NCBI GenBank assembly: GCA_944470555.2
Contig: OX104130.1
Span: forward strand, 51,183,491-51,247,490
Source of the DNA: Heterobilharzia americana
Taxonomy: Eukaryota > Platyhelminthes > Trematoda > Strigeidida > Schistosomatidae
Direction of reading: 5' to 3'
Length of the DNA: 64,000 nucleotides
The notes below the pieces were generated by a model, which made no database searches, was not told the origin of the DNA, and was given only the letters and a program-made list of their open reading frames with translations. Shown piece after piece: positions 1 through 9,551 of this stretch. Position numbers and translations under genes: made by a program. How positions within the stretch are numbered: the stretch's first letter is position 1; each line of letters opens with the position of its first letter.

Positions 1-352
1 CTTCCTCACTGATGATACTAACTTAAAGATCGAGGAATAGTAGTGTGTTGTTCCACTCCTACTTTATTGTGAATCTGATGTCATTTAAAACGTTGATCAA
101 ATTGTGAATGTTTTCTATTTCATCCTTTTTAGTGGGAACATAAGTATCCTCCACGTAGAGGGTCCAGATTTTTGGTTGGGTCACCGGTAAAATTATGTCC
201 TCCAGTCTCTGGATTACCGCTTCTGCAGTTAATTTAGATACCAGTGGTTCCCTTGGAGTTCCTTCCATCTGGTTGTATATTTTACAACCAAATTGGAAGT
301 TTGCTGTCAGACAGAGGTCAATGAGTTTCATCGGCACCTACAAAAGAATAAA
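1..352 (-). pseudogene. Penelope-like element reverse transcriptase fragment
   Basis: Reading leftwards from 337, the minus strand encodes about 92 residues that follow the C-terminal half of a Penelope-type reverse transcriptase. An F-Q-F-G segment is followed by Y-N-Q-M-E-G-T-P, in place of the usual Y-x-Q-x-x-G-x-x-M-G-S-P, and then by L-Y-V-E-D-T-Y, in place of the catalytic R-Y-V-D-D-T-F. The second catalytic Asp is kept but the first is Glu, so the enzyme is probably dead. Past the stop at 59 the frame resumes with L-L-F-L-D-L, the usual F-L-D motif after the palm, so the element runs off the left window edge. A good 3' splice site (T-rich tract plus AG) lies directly upstream at 338-360. 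No GIY-YIG domain is visible here. Family assignment rests on motif order only. Confidence 0.7.
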
Positions 353-2570
353 TAAACGACTCAACTGTCAAACTATGAACACAATTGCCCATTTCTATGA
401 AACTTTAACACTTTTCAGGAAATATTGTTTTGCTTCATTGATTCTTATCCTTGGTATAGAAGTGCATCTTGTCTAAAAGAAACCTTGCTTGATTAATTCA
501 GTGAGATTCCATACTGGAATTTTTTATTTAATATAACAAACACATATTACACCTTAATTATATCAAGTTTAAAACCCAAAACGGAATCTCATTTTACCAT
601 AGTGCCCAAGTTTTAAATTTATTTTTTAAGAATATTTTAACTCACATGTGTTAAATAACGTGTTTCATGCTCTTGTACAGAACTTGCGTTCGTAGCAGTC
701 AATTTAAACAAACGCATTATTCGTTAGATGAGGATCGATTGTTTCGAAAGTTATATCATATGGAAATAAATCATTCTGAAGAAAACAGAAATAGGTTGAA
801 ACACTCATAATGGTCAGTTTTGAAATTCAAAACATGCATTTAAACTGGCACGGTAGCGCACCTGATATCAAGTGTATGTATACGAACCTAAATACCTTTA
901 CTTTTCCTTAGCACTCCAAATGTTTCTGATCCACCAGTGAGGCAACTTGTAAACAAAAGACACTGAAGTAATGGAGACAGTATTTACTATATAGTGCAAT
1001 ACGAAAGTCACAACCGGTTAACTGTTACTCAAACATGATTTAAACAAACGAACAAACGAATAAACAAACAAATTAAAAAATGGAAATAACATTCAATATC
1101 AGCTCATATTCTCTACCTGAATTTTCGCTGTGTTTAACAGCTGCTTCCCTTAGGACAATAGTCCGCCAGCCTTCACAAAGATATCCATTAGGCTACTGAG
1201 TTACGACAGTTAGCCACTGTGTCATGGTTCTAGTAATGATGGCATGGCTTGTGATTTATCGCTTAAGTAAATCATTTGACTACTATCAACATGCGAATGA
1301 GTTCAATGATTTATTGATGTTCTGTATAAGAGTATTCACGAGTTGATTGTCAAGAACCACCGGTATATAAAGGATGATCTTGCAACTTGTTTACTACCTA
1401 TTGCTGGTCATGATAAAGAAGCACATCCTTATGCATTTTAGTATTTATGACCGGTTTTGCACAAAAACTCTTAAGACATTTAACCCTGCTAGTAAACATG
1501 TTGGAGATAAGTAGGTGATACGTTTATTGTGCTTAAGTCAATCCATATAGGCAAACTTTTGATTATCATAAATTTAGTTGTAAATCCAATGGAGTTTACT
1601 TATGAACTAGAGAAAGACGACAAAGAACAGGATATGTTGGATTAAAGAATGAAATGAAGCAGGATAGAGCTTAGAAACTAGTGTCTACATAAAGTCTATG
1701 CAAGTGAATCCGTACTTAGACTTTGGTTCATACTGTTTGATATCAGTTTAAATAGGTCTAGCTAAGTGATTCGATAACAGAGTGAAATGCCTAAGCAGTA
1801 GAACTAAAAATCTACAATGGGAAATAAAACATAAAAGCAAACTACTTAGCAATTATTGTTGTAAAAATGTCCATAAATGCATAAGAAATTGCAAGGTACA
1901 AATGAGTAGCAGAGACATAGATGGTGTATATGCTAACGATAGCAACACTAGAAAATGAGAATTCAAAACTTCCATGGTGATACAGTACAAGGAAAACAGA
2001 CATTTTACACAAAGTTCTTAATAGGGTTAGGGTTAAGTTAGTATTAACACTTATAAACTCATTCAAAAGGAAGCTTTGTAGACTGAAGGATTCCACATAG
2101 CCCGTTCGATAAAATAATTTAGTTCATCGAATTCTATCCAATGATCAGAAGGTCAAGTACATAGGCAAGAGTATTCGATAGAGGTCAACGGAAATAACAG
2201 AACACCAAAGCTTTACTACATTTAGAATGGTAAACCCCAGCAAGTAAGGAACCTAGAGGAAAGTTCAGTCACTGCTATTCATACACTGACACTTATTCAT
2301 ACAACAGGATAGTAAAAAGTGCCAATCTTAAAAACTAACTGATTGGAGTGGAAGGAAGTTGTCAACTGGAACTTTGTCTATAGAATCAATATTCAATACA
2401 TGTGGTAAAAGTGATAGCGCCTATTTCAGATGTCATTTATTGATACTTGCAGATTTTTGTTGCTATACTGCGTCTAATTTGTCGACCTCTACTGGTAGAT
2501 GGGCTCTTACTTGAATGGTTTGGAACATCCCAGATATTTATTACACTGTAATCTGCTTGATGGCCAACAG
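353..2570. other. No gene recognised; AT-rich spacer
   Basis: No reading frame here has recognisable motifs, and the frames above 60 codons look random. There is a short AAAC/AAAT-rich simple run at about 1042-1072 and two telomere-like TTAGGG units at about 2027-2039, too few to mean anything. Confidence 0.5.
1042..1072. repeat. AAAC-type simple repeat
   Basis: An imperfect run of AAAC, GAAC and AAAT units covers about 30 bases. It is ordinary low-complexity DNA. Confidence 0.6.
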
Positions 2571-2572
2571 TG

Positions 2573-2745
2573 GAACCCAGCACGTAAACTCTGACCTATT
2601 TGTGGCTCGCTGGTTGCGTACCACCACGGGCAGTGTGATGACGGGTTCCTACTGTGACTCGAACCCGGTACCCGTCGCTCCAAATGCTAAAGCGCTATCT
2701 ACTAGGCCACTATGGCATGAAAGCCACCTTTAGAGCAATTCGTAT
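2573..2745 (-). repeat. tRNA-headed SINE-like sequence, minus strand
   Basis: On the minus strand, starting near 2733, a tRNA-like head is visible: an A-box-like TGGCCTAGTAGATAGCG and, about 35 bases on, a B-box-like GGTTCGAGTC preceded by a CG-rich T-arm-like segment. These are the two internal promoter boxes of RNA polymerase III genes. The downstream 100 bases show no hammerhead core. It could be a tRNA pseudogene instead, but the cloverleaf does not close convincingly, so a tRNA-derived SINE is more likely. Its 5' end faces that of the neighbouring SINE at 2785-2950. Confidence 0.5.
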
Positions 2746-2784
2746 CAGTTTTCATTTGTTGATTCAAGAGGTGGTTATCGTACA

Positions 2785-2950
2785 CCAGTGGCCTAGAGGA
2801 TAACGATCTGGTGTCTGAAGTGATGGTTCCTGGGTCCGAGCTTCATGAGAGACAGCATCCCCCATTGGGGTGCAGGTATATCCAGCTGACGATCCCCGAG
2901 TAAGACGATATCTGCGCCCTGCATCCCACTGTCACCCATTAAGTAGACTG
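2785..2950 (+). repeat. Sm-alpha-like SINE with degenerate hammerhead
   Basis: The head has an A-box-like GTGGCCTAGAGGATAACG (2789-2806) and a B-box-like GGGTCCGAGC (2832-2841). Further on, TCCAG-CTGACGA at 2881-2892 matches helix I and the first core strand of the schistosome Sm-alpha hammerhead (CUGANGA, where N is free). The second core strand reads GATA instead of GAAA (2908-2911), and the cleavage triplet appears as GCC instead of GTC. The fold is therefore recognisable but very probably inactive. The Sm-alpha comparison comes from established knowledge of schistosome repeats. Confidence 0.65.
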
Positions 2951-3303
2951 CCTACCTGACCCTACCGCTTTTATTACAAATGCAGGAGAAGAAATATAAC
3001 TATAAAAAGGGGATGTGAAAGATGTGAGGTTACCACTGAAATGAATATCAACAACAAATTCTGTCTCAAACGTCATTAGGAAGATACTATTGTTCCACTG
3101 TGTAAAATATCGAACGAATAAATTAATATCGCATATATTTCGTTGATCCACCACTTATGCATAGCTGAAGCATTAGCTATACATGGAACTTTGCATTCAA
3201 AAGCGTTTTGTGAAACCACTTTCTCTACCTTGGCCTTAACAATTCATTTTGTTCGTTTTGTCAATTTCATTTCACTTCACTTTGGTATACTTCTCTTTTG
3301 TTA
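2951..3303. other. No gene recognised between SINE and LTR element
   Basis: The sequence is T-rich and has only short random frames. It ends at a TCAT (3304-3307) that also occurs directly after the 3' LTR of the next element. Confidence 0.4.
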
Positions 3304-3307
3304 TCAT

Positions 3308-3612
3308 TTTGACGACTTTCGACATCGATGCTGACCTTGATAGTTTAACTGGACTCGCTAAGCTGAAGGCACCCGGTCAAGCATCCTGGCCATTTGGCAC
3401 GCTGTCGTGTTACGTTGCATTGCTCGTATTCGACTCTCTAGCCAGTTAGTTGGAACGCATCGGTATTTTGGCATAACCATCCAAATATACTATTCCATCC
3501 GACTACGCTATCGTGTTCTTCCTTGGTCTCGTATTCGTGGGTATATAACAAGTTCGAATAATTAGTGATTGGTCTTTGCGTCTGTCAAGTTCGCACCAGG
3601 ACAAATCCTAAA
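3308..3612 (+). repeat. 5' LTR, truncated at its 5' end
   Basis: This segment matches 5768-6071 nearly base for base but lacks the first 40 bases of the full LTR (the TGTAGCGTCA start). It contains a TATA-like GTATATAAC near 3540 and ends in CCTAAA just before the primer binding site. The base before the match is preceded by TCAT, which is also found after the 3' LTR. Confidence 0.9.
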
Positions 3613-3613
3613 T

Positions 3614-3629
3614 TGGTGAGCCCGACGTG
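3614..3629 (+). promoter_or_regulatory. Primer binding site, tRNA-Trp type
   Basis: TGGTGAGCCCGACGTG begins two bases after the LTR end. It differs at one base from the complement of the 3' end of tRNA-Trp (TGGTGACCCCGACGTG), the primer reported for CsRn1-type elements. A partial second copy, ATTGGTGAGCCTG, lies about 47 bases downstream at 3661-3673, in a short tandem duplication of the leader. Confidence 0.75.
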
Positions 3630-3741
3630 ATCACATATCCCGACCAATAACAAGTATTGAATTGGTGAGCCTGTTCCATTTTATATTTGTTTATTGTTTT
3701 CATTTCGATAACATTTATATATCCATTTACTACACTTTCTC

Positions 3742-4581
3742 ATGTCCGACCACACTCCCAAGCTTATTCGTATTAAGTCGACTACGAACACGATCCAACT
3801 CGTGCCATATTGGCCAGACAATGCAGAAACATGGTTTCTGTATGCCGAGGCAGATTTTCGAGAACAGGGTGTCTCAGATCCTCATTCTCGATTTCTTGCT
3901 GTCATCCGGTCACTACCGCGAGAATTAAACAGGTATGTTACAGCAAACATGTTTAATCCTGAAGTAAGTGACCCTTATGCACTTCTAAAGGCCGCACTCT
4001 TGAAGAAAAGCGATCTCACAGATCGCCAACGTCTAGACGAATTGTTTCGTAACATCGAGCTAGGCAGCCACTCAGCTACTGAAGTCCTCGCACGCATGCG
4101 AGAAGTAATCGGTGCACGAACATTTGACGATGGTTTCTTCCGAGAACTATTTCTCTCGAAACTACCACAACCGGTGCAAACCGTGTTGGTGACACTCCAG
4201 TCAGTCCCACTCGACGACCTGGCAGCCTCAGCAGATAAAATACTGGAGATATCCAGCAGACCAGTCTCCAACGTATATTCTATCTGCGACAAAACAGAGC
4301 GCCAGGATTCAGAGGTGACCAAGTTGTGCAACTCTGTGAGACGGTTGCTACGATCTCGAAGTCCTAGATCACGTAGCACTTCACGGAAACGCACCTTGGC
4401 GCATCGCAGCAAGTCGTGTGGTAGCCCTAAAACGAAACCCAACAGGGTGGAAAACCCTGAATGGTGCTGGTTTCATAACACTTACGGGGATGAAGCCAGA
4501 AAATGTCGTAAACCATGCCGTTTTAAGAAGGACCCGAACTCGGGAAACGGTCACGCCGGCACGTGCTCACGGCAACCGTAG
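3742..4581 (+). CDS. gag: Gag polyprotein of CsRn1-like element
   Basis: The frame is intact, 279 aa, and starts at an ATG 130 bases after the LTR. Gag packages element RNA into cytoplasmic particles. The first 175 residues are a capsid-like helical region (segments such as W-x-x-x-A-E-A-x-F and F-R-E-L-F-L-S-K-L-P). Residues 195-240 are rich in Arg, Ser and Lys. Near residue 243 comes C-W-F-H, then ten residues and C-R-K-P-C, forming the Cys-His-Cys-Cys zinc box that sets the CsRn1 clade apart from the usual CCHC knuckle. The 3' end overlaps pol by 19 bases in the -1 frame, so pol would need a frameshift or re-initiation. Because pol is destroyed, this copy could work only with help from intact relatives. 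Confidence 0.88.
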   Translation: MSDHTPKLIRIKSTTNTIQLVPYWPDNAETWFLYAEADFREQGVSDPHSRFLAVIRSLPRELNRYVTANMFNPEVSDPYALLKAALLKKSDLTDRQRLDELFRNIELGSHSATEVLARMREVIGARTFDDGFFRELFLSKLPQPVQTVLVTLQSVPLDDLAASADKILEISSRPVSNVYSICDKTERQDSEVTKLCNSVRRLLRSRSPRSRSTSRKRTLAHRSKSCGSPKTKPNRVENPEWCWFHNTYGDEARKCRKPCRFKKDPNSGNGHAGTCSRQP

Positions 4582-5303
4582 CCGGCCGAAAAAGCCGTTT
4601 GCTCTACGTCACGGATATTAAAACGAAAGTCCGCTACCTCGTCGACACCGGCGCAGAAGTTAGCATTCTTCCAGCAACGACAAAGGAGCGTCATCTTGAC
4701 CCATCCTTCAATCTTCAAGCAGCCAACGGCAAGGCAATCGCGACATTCGGGAGACGGTATGCCTACCTCAACTTAGGTTTACGCAAACCTATCCACTGGA
4801 TTTTCCTCCTGGCAGACGTCTCTATGCCCATCATTGGCATAGATTTGCTAAACCATTACGATCTACTCGTAGATGCTCGCCGTCGACGACTGATAGATAA
4901 CAGCACAAAGTTATCCATTGGCGGCACCACCTATGTAGGTCCGAGTTTAGCCATCGTTAGGACTAAACAATCAGACGACGCGTCCTACCAGGCAGTTCTG
5001 GAGAAATATCCAGAGTTACAGCAACCGAAGCACACTCTTCCGTGCATAACCAGCAATGTTATGCATCACGTCACAACCACAGGTCCACCTGTGGCATCCA
5101 AAGCGCGCCGTCTAGCCCCCGATAAGCTCCAAACGGCGAAAAATGAATTCGACCACATGCTCGACCTGGGCATTATCAGACCGTCGAACAATCCTTGGGC
5201 ATCGCCATTGCACATGGTTCCCAAAAGGATAGCAGTGACTGGCGTCCAACCGGTGATTACCGAAGGCTCAACGCCAAAACAACTCCGGACTCCTACCCGA
5301 TAC
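4563..5303 (+). pseudogene. pol: Truncated pol: retropepsin plus N-terminal RT
   Basis: The frame lies -1 to gag. An aspartic protease comes first: L-V-D-T-G-A-E-V at about residues 27-34 holds the catalytic DTG, and I-I-G-I-D-L-L at about 90-96 is the family's second conserved strand. RT then begins with the finger motif L-G-I-I-R-P-S-N-N-P-W-A-S-P-L at about 202-216. Near 5222-5228 a one-base change shifts the frame; the next RT block (D-W-R-P-T-G-D-Y-R-R-L-N) continues in another frame at 5240-5275. At about 5303 the coding sequence jumps to the element's 3' untranslated region, as alignment with the copy at 13373 shows. No catalytic Y-x-D-D, RNase H or integrase remains. The gene is dead. 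Confidence 0.88.
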
Positions 5304-5712
5304 ATCAATACAAACCCTCGTATACTTTGCCTTTTTATATCAATTTTTATTTACCATGTAATGAAATTTTAAAAAAAACGGTAAAGATAAGCGTAAATTT
5401 TTATTTTTCGATATGTTGATATATAAATAATTCCCATTTTTAGGCAACGTTTTCGTGGTATTAAAGACTTTTATTTATATTCCAGGTGCAACGAGCACTG
5501 GACGGAACGTCGAAAGGAACAGATGACCGCGACCGACGTACAATTCCATTTATTGTATTTTATTTATTTAATCGCCACGACACCCTAGAATAAGGTTCAG
5601 ACAACCAGGGGCCACCTCACGCAGTCAGCCCATCGGAAGAGTTTTACCAGTGGAGAAACCACTGGGTTTTTACTTCCGGCTGGTATCGTCTTAGGGTCCT
5701 CACGAACCCACT
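5304..5712 (+). other. 3' untranslated region of the LTR element
   Basis: This segment aligns over its whole length with 13373-13776 of the smaller copy, including shared blocks near 5350-5400 and 5480-5520. No frame is conserved between the two, so it is non-coding. It leads into the polypurine tract. Confidence 0.75.
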
Positions 5713-5722
5713 AGGGGGGGAG
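5713..5722 (+). promoter_or_regulatory. Polypurine tract
   Basis: AGGGGGGGAG lies just before the 3' LTR. It is the expected primer site for plus-strand DNA synthesis. The second copy has a similar run at 13777-13784. Confidence 0.75.
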
Positions 5723-5727
5723 TGATC

Positions 5728-6071
5728 TGTAGCGTCATACACTTCCCCAAAATCAGTAGCCTAGGGTTTGACGACTTTCGACATCGATGCTGACCTTGAT
5801 AGTTTAACTGGACTCGCTAAGCTGAAGGCACCCGGTCAAGCATCCTGGCCATTTGGCACGCTGTCGTGTTACGTTGCATTGCTCGTATTCGACTCTCTAG
5901 CCAGTTAGTTGGAACGCATCGGTATTTTGGCATAACCATCCAAATATACTATTCCATCCGACTACGCTATCGTGTTCTACCTTGGTCTCGTATTCGTGGG
6001 TATATAACAAGTTCGAATAATTAGTGATTGGTCTTTGCGTCTGTCAAGTTCGCACCAGGACAAATCCTAAA
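5728..6071 (+). repeat. 3' LTR, complete (344 bases)
   Basis: It starts TGTAGCGTCA and ends CCTAAA, and has a TATA-like GTATATAAC near 6000. Its length equals that of the LTRs at 12464-12807 and 13790-14133 and of the solo LTR at 9208-9551, so 344 bases is the family length. Confidence 0.92.
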
Positions 6072-9000
6072 TCATCATTATCACCAATTTTCACTTCATT
6101 GACAATATTTGACCCATATTTCACTTTTTAATGTCAACTATTCCTTATTCGTTGACCTATTTTGTATGTTTCAGCTAAATTATCACCGTTTTACGACATG
6201 TATCTCTAATCTTACCACTTGTTATCAATTTGTTCCTTATTCAGTGACCCATTTGCTATCTCTCCCACTTGAACAAATACCACCACCTACACCTAATGTA
6301 TATTTTGCATATCGACTCAGCAACTTTCTAATGCAATTATCTGTCACTTTGCCGAGAATAAATACGACCGTACAGCTTGATAATGAAGTCGTTGGAAAGA
6401 AATATTTCTTCGCTAATACATGTCTTGTTCTTATCCATGAATAAATGGGTATATTTCGTCAGAAGTAGATAATATCAATACCTTTACATGAAGCACCTTC
6501 AGAAAGTATAACAAGAGCCAAAACACTGAATTCTAATTTGTCTGCTATAAAAATGAACGGGCCATTTTTCAGTGTAGGAGCAAACACCACGTTCGTTTTC
6601 CCTTCTCACAGTAAGAGGATGTGTATCAATATCTGTCACATTCTGACACACTTACGTGCTTTACTACTTGAACTTTGTTTTCCTAGTCAGCGGAAAAATT
6701 ATCTTACTCACTTTCTAATTGCGGTTATAGGTGAAACAGTGGAAAATTCTTAGTGGTTGAATGTCTGAGAGACACAAAATTCATAAGCTTCGTAGATCAG
6801 TTCATGAAGAAGGCCACATTAGTTGCAGGACTGCCAAAATCTTGTATTAGCTGCTAGATAGAGGGTAAACGGAAGCATGTCCCGACCAAAATTGATTTTT
6901 AAGAATACTGCTCCCATAGGAATAATCCGTGCACAGTACATACTAGAAGCGTCAATAAAATATACTATTTACTAAGTTACAAAAAGGAATCAGTTAACGT
7001 CCTGTGAAACTTCTTCATCCCTGTTTGGTGGCCTATAAAGTTAAGAATTATCGTCCCTTAATTGCACTGAGGTAATGATACTGCTGCCTCATCATAAGAG
7101 AAAGGACACAACTTGCACGAAAGCCTTCTCTATTTTTCGGTCTTGATTGAGACCTTCACCAATGTTCTTTCAATAGACCCTAAAGCCAGTGACTGATTGA
7201 TACCACTATCTTGAAACTCTTTTATGGGATCCTTAGACTTACTGAAATCAGCTGGCTTTCAGCCTTTATAGGTAACTTTATTGATAAATAAGGCACCCAA
7301 GGAAAGAATAATTATCTTGTCACGAATGTGCAACGCATTATAGTTCAGTTACAATCAGCCTCTTAGAAAGAGTAGTGGTCTAGGTTAGAATACACATAAC
7401 GAATGAAATCATCCCTCAGTATAACGTGATTATAAATATCTTGCTCATTATCTTACATCTGAATGTTGTACTGTCTCTCAGTACAGCTAGCACATACTCT
7501 GGTAGCAGAGGTAAAACTTCACAGAACAGTTCTGGAAATTTTGTTGGCGTTTGTAGCCGTTATATTAGTTACCGTCATTATTCATATATAAGTTTCCGTG
7601 AGAACTTTACGCTGTTTTTACACTGTCTTCATGCACTTGGGCTGCTGCTGTTTTTTTGTTTTGCTAATATTCAAAGTTCAAGACCTGTGGTGCACCTTCC
7701 CGGCACCAAAATATAACTAAGGCTAAAATAAATAGTTTAAATTAACTAAATAAATCTCTAGCTTGCCTCCGGATGCTTAGGGTGTTTTAAGTTTTGTTTT
7801 AACGAGCATGCATCCGAGCAGGCTTGGATGCCATTTTGCGCTCCATTGTGCTGATTACCACGCACGTACTCTGAGTCCCCAGTTCAGCCTTACAAGTCAG
7901 ATAAGTTGATTAAACTTTTCCCTCATTCACTATTACTACATTTACTTTAACTAAATACATAGCTCCTTCAAATACACTGCGTATCAGTTCTTTTGATTTG
8001 TGTTTTGTTGTCAGTACTTACACGTTAGGTAAAGTACTGGTTAAGCAGGTACTAGAGCACATCAAGTTAAGTAGGGTTGATCAAACGTTACGGAATTGTA
8101 ACACACATCCCTACAGACCCATCAATGTGACTGCTGGCTCCTCACCTTAAATACTCCACTTTGGATCAAAAACATAATCCTTATAAGACATGCAGGTTAG
8201 CCGACTCACTAAAGGAAACCAGTCAAGTATCTTAAGTACCATTCCAATGGATTGTTCCTCCATAGCAACCGGAAAACTCGAAAAGGAAAGCACTCCAACT
8301 TTTCGGATGCAAAAAGTGTCCAGTGAAATTGACATCCCAGCCTGTCTGTCGACTTTCTCACTACACGTAACATTTTAAACACCGATTTGAAAGGAAATCT
8401 ATTCTTATAATTTCTGTTTTTTGAGGCCGTTTTTATTGAGCTGAATTCAGATAGGGCAAATCTAAGCAGTTAACCCACTTAACCAGCATTCTGGTGGACA
8501 GCTTTTACTGGTGAAATGAGAAGTCGAATCTCTTCTACTTATCGTATCATATGCAGAGAGTGGCTTAACTATGCCATAAAACTTAAGAAGTGGCCGGGAA
8601 TATAATCTGTCCCCCTTTTATCAACTCAAAAGGTTGAGATAAGTGGGAGGGAAGGACACTAGCGTAAAATGTTTCAAGAATGAACATTATCACGTTCACA
8701 CGTTTTTACGTGGGACGGCCCACCATAAAGAATGGCGCCCACTTCATTATCTGGTTCAGTTCACACGGGACTGATGTAACACAAGGATAGGCTTGAAAAG
8801 GAAATCTGAGTATCGCTGAAAGCGTAGAGGGTGAGTCGACCAGGATAGTCACGCTGCCGAAGACTTGTGACAATGAGGCGAACAACACCACACTCACGCT
8901 GAATAAAATATTCCAGAGGTTTATAGCCAGTGTCATACAACGTCGAGACTGTAGGCACACATATCAAGAATGAGCAACCGATAATTAACCTGAGGAGACA

Positions 9001-9207
9001 TCGGGCGTCGTTCTTTCACGGCCCCGCTCTCCAGATGTTTATCTTGGAGTCGCTTATCTTTCCCGAATGTAAACTGGAAACGACTTCTCTCTTCTTCAAG
9101 CTACATCTCAGACACCAAATTAACTTACTCAGGCGTAACTATGAGGGCTGGTCTTACGGAATTCTGTACCTAGATGGTAAATAGCTGGGCACCTTACCTC
9201 ACAGCTG
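6072..9207. other. No gene recognised; spacer between LTR copies
   Basis: I see no frame with family motifs. A minus-strand frame at about 8761-8967 reads like coding sequence in composition, but I do not recognise it. The rest is AT-rich with short random frames. Confidence 0.4.
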
Positions 9208-9551
9208 TGTAGCGCCACACATTTCTCCAGAATCAACGACCTGGGGTATGACGAGATTCGACATTGATGCTGACCTTCATAGTTTAACTGGACTGGCTAA
9301 GCTGGAGGCACACGGTCAAGCACCCTGGCCATTTGGCACGCTACCGTGTTGCGCTGCACTTCTTGTAACCGACTCTCCAACCAGTTAATTAGAACGCATC
9401 GGTATCTTGAGACGACCTCGCAAATATACTATTCCATCCGACTACGCTGTTGTGCTCTTTCTTGGTCTCGTATTCGCGAGTGTATAACAAGTTGGAATGA
9501 TTAGTGATTGACCTCTGCTTCTGTCGAATTCGCACCAGGACAATTTCTAAA
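9208..9551 (+). repeat. Diverged solo LTR of the same family
   Basis: The segment is 344 bases long, begins TGTAGCGCCA and ends TTCTAAA. It aligns throughout with the other LTRs but carries many substitutions, so it is older. No internal element sequence borders it. The flanks read GCTG (9204-9207) and GCTC (9552-9555), a likely 4-base target duplication with one change. A solo LTR of this kind arises when the two LTRs of an element recombine. Confidence 0.88.

Larger units (their letters stand above)
3304..6075 (+). mobile_element. CsRn1-like Ty3/gypsy LTR element, deletion copy
   Basis: In order this element has a 5' LTR (3308-3612), primer binding site, gag, protease, the start of reverse transcriptase, a large internal deletion, 3' UTR, polypurine tract and a 3' LTR (5728-6071). 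It is about 2.7 kb long. The rest of RT, RNase H and integrase are missing. The tRNA-Trp-type primer site, the unusual CHCC box in Gag and the putative 4-base target duplication (TCAT at 3304-3307 and 6072-6075) are all traits known from the fluke CsRn1 clade, to which the schistosome element Boudicca is related. The two LTRs are nearly identical where both exist, so the insertion is fairly young. The 5' LTR lacks its first 40 bases or so. Confidence 0.85.

Noticed and set aside
2027..2040. Two TTAGGG units, possible interstitial telomere
   Set aside because: Only two units in AT-rich DNA; easily chance.
2590..2740. Functional tRNA gene on the minus strand
   Set aside because: A and B boxes fit, but acceptor and anticodon stems do not close into a cloverleaf; called a tRNA-derived SINE.
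3975..4442. 155-codon minus-strand frame
   Set aside because: It is antisense to the intact gag frame and has no motif of its own.
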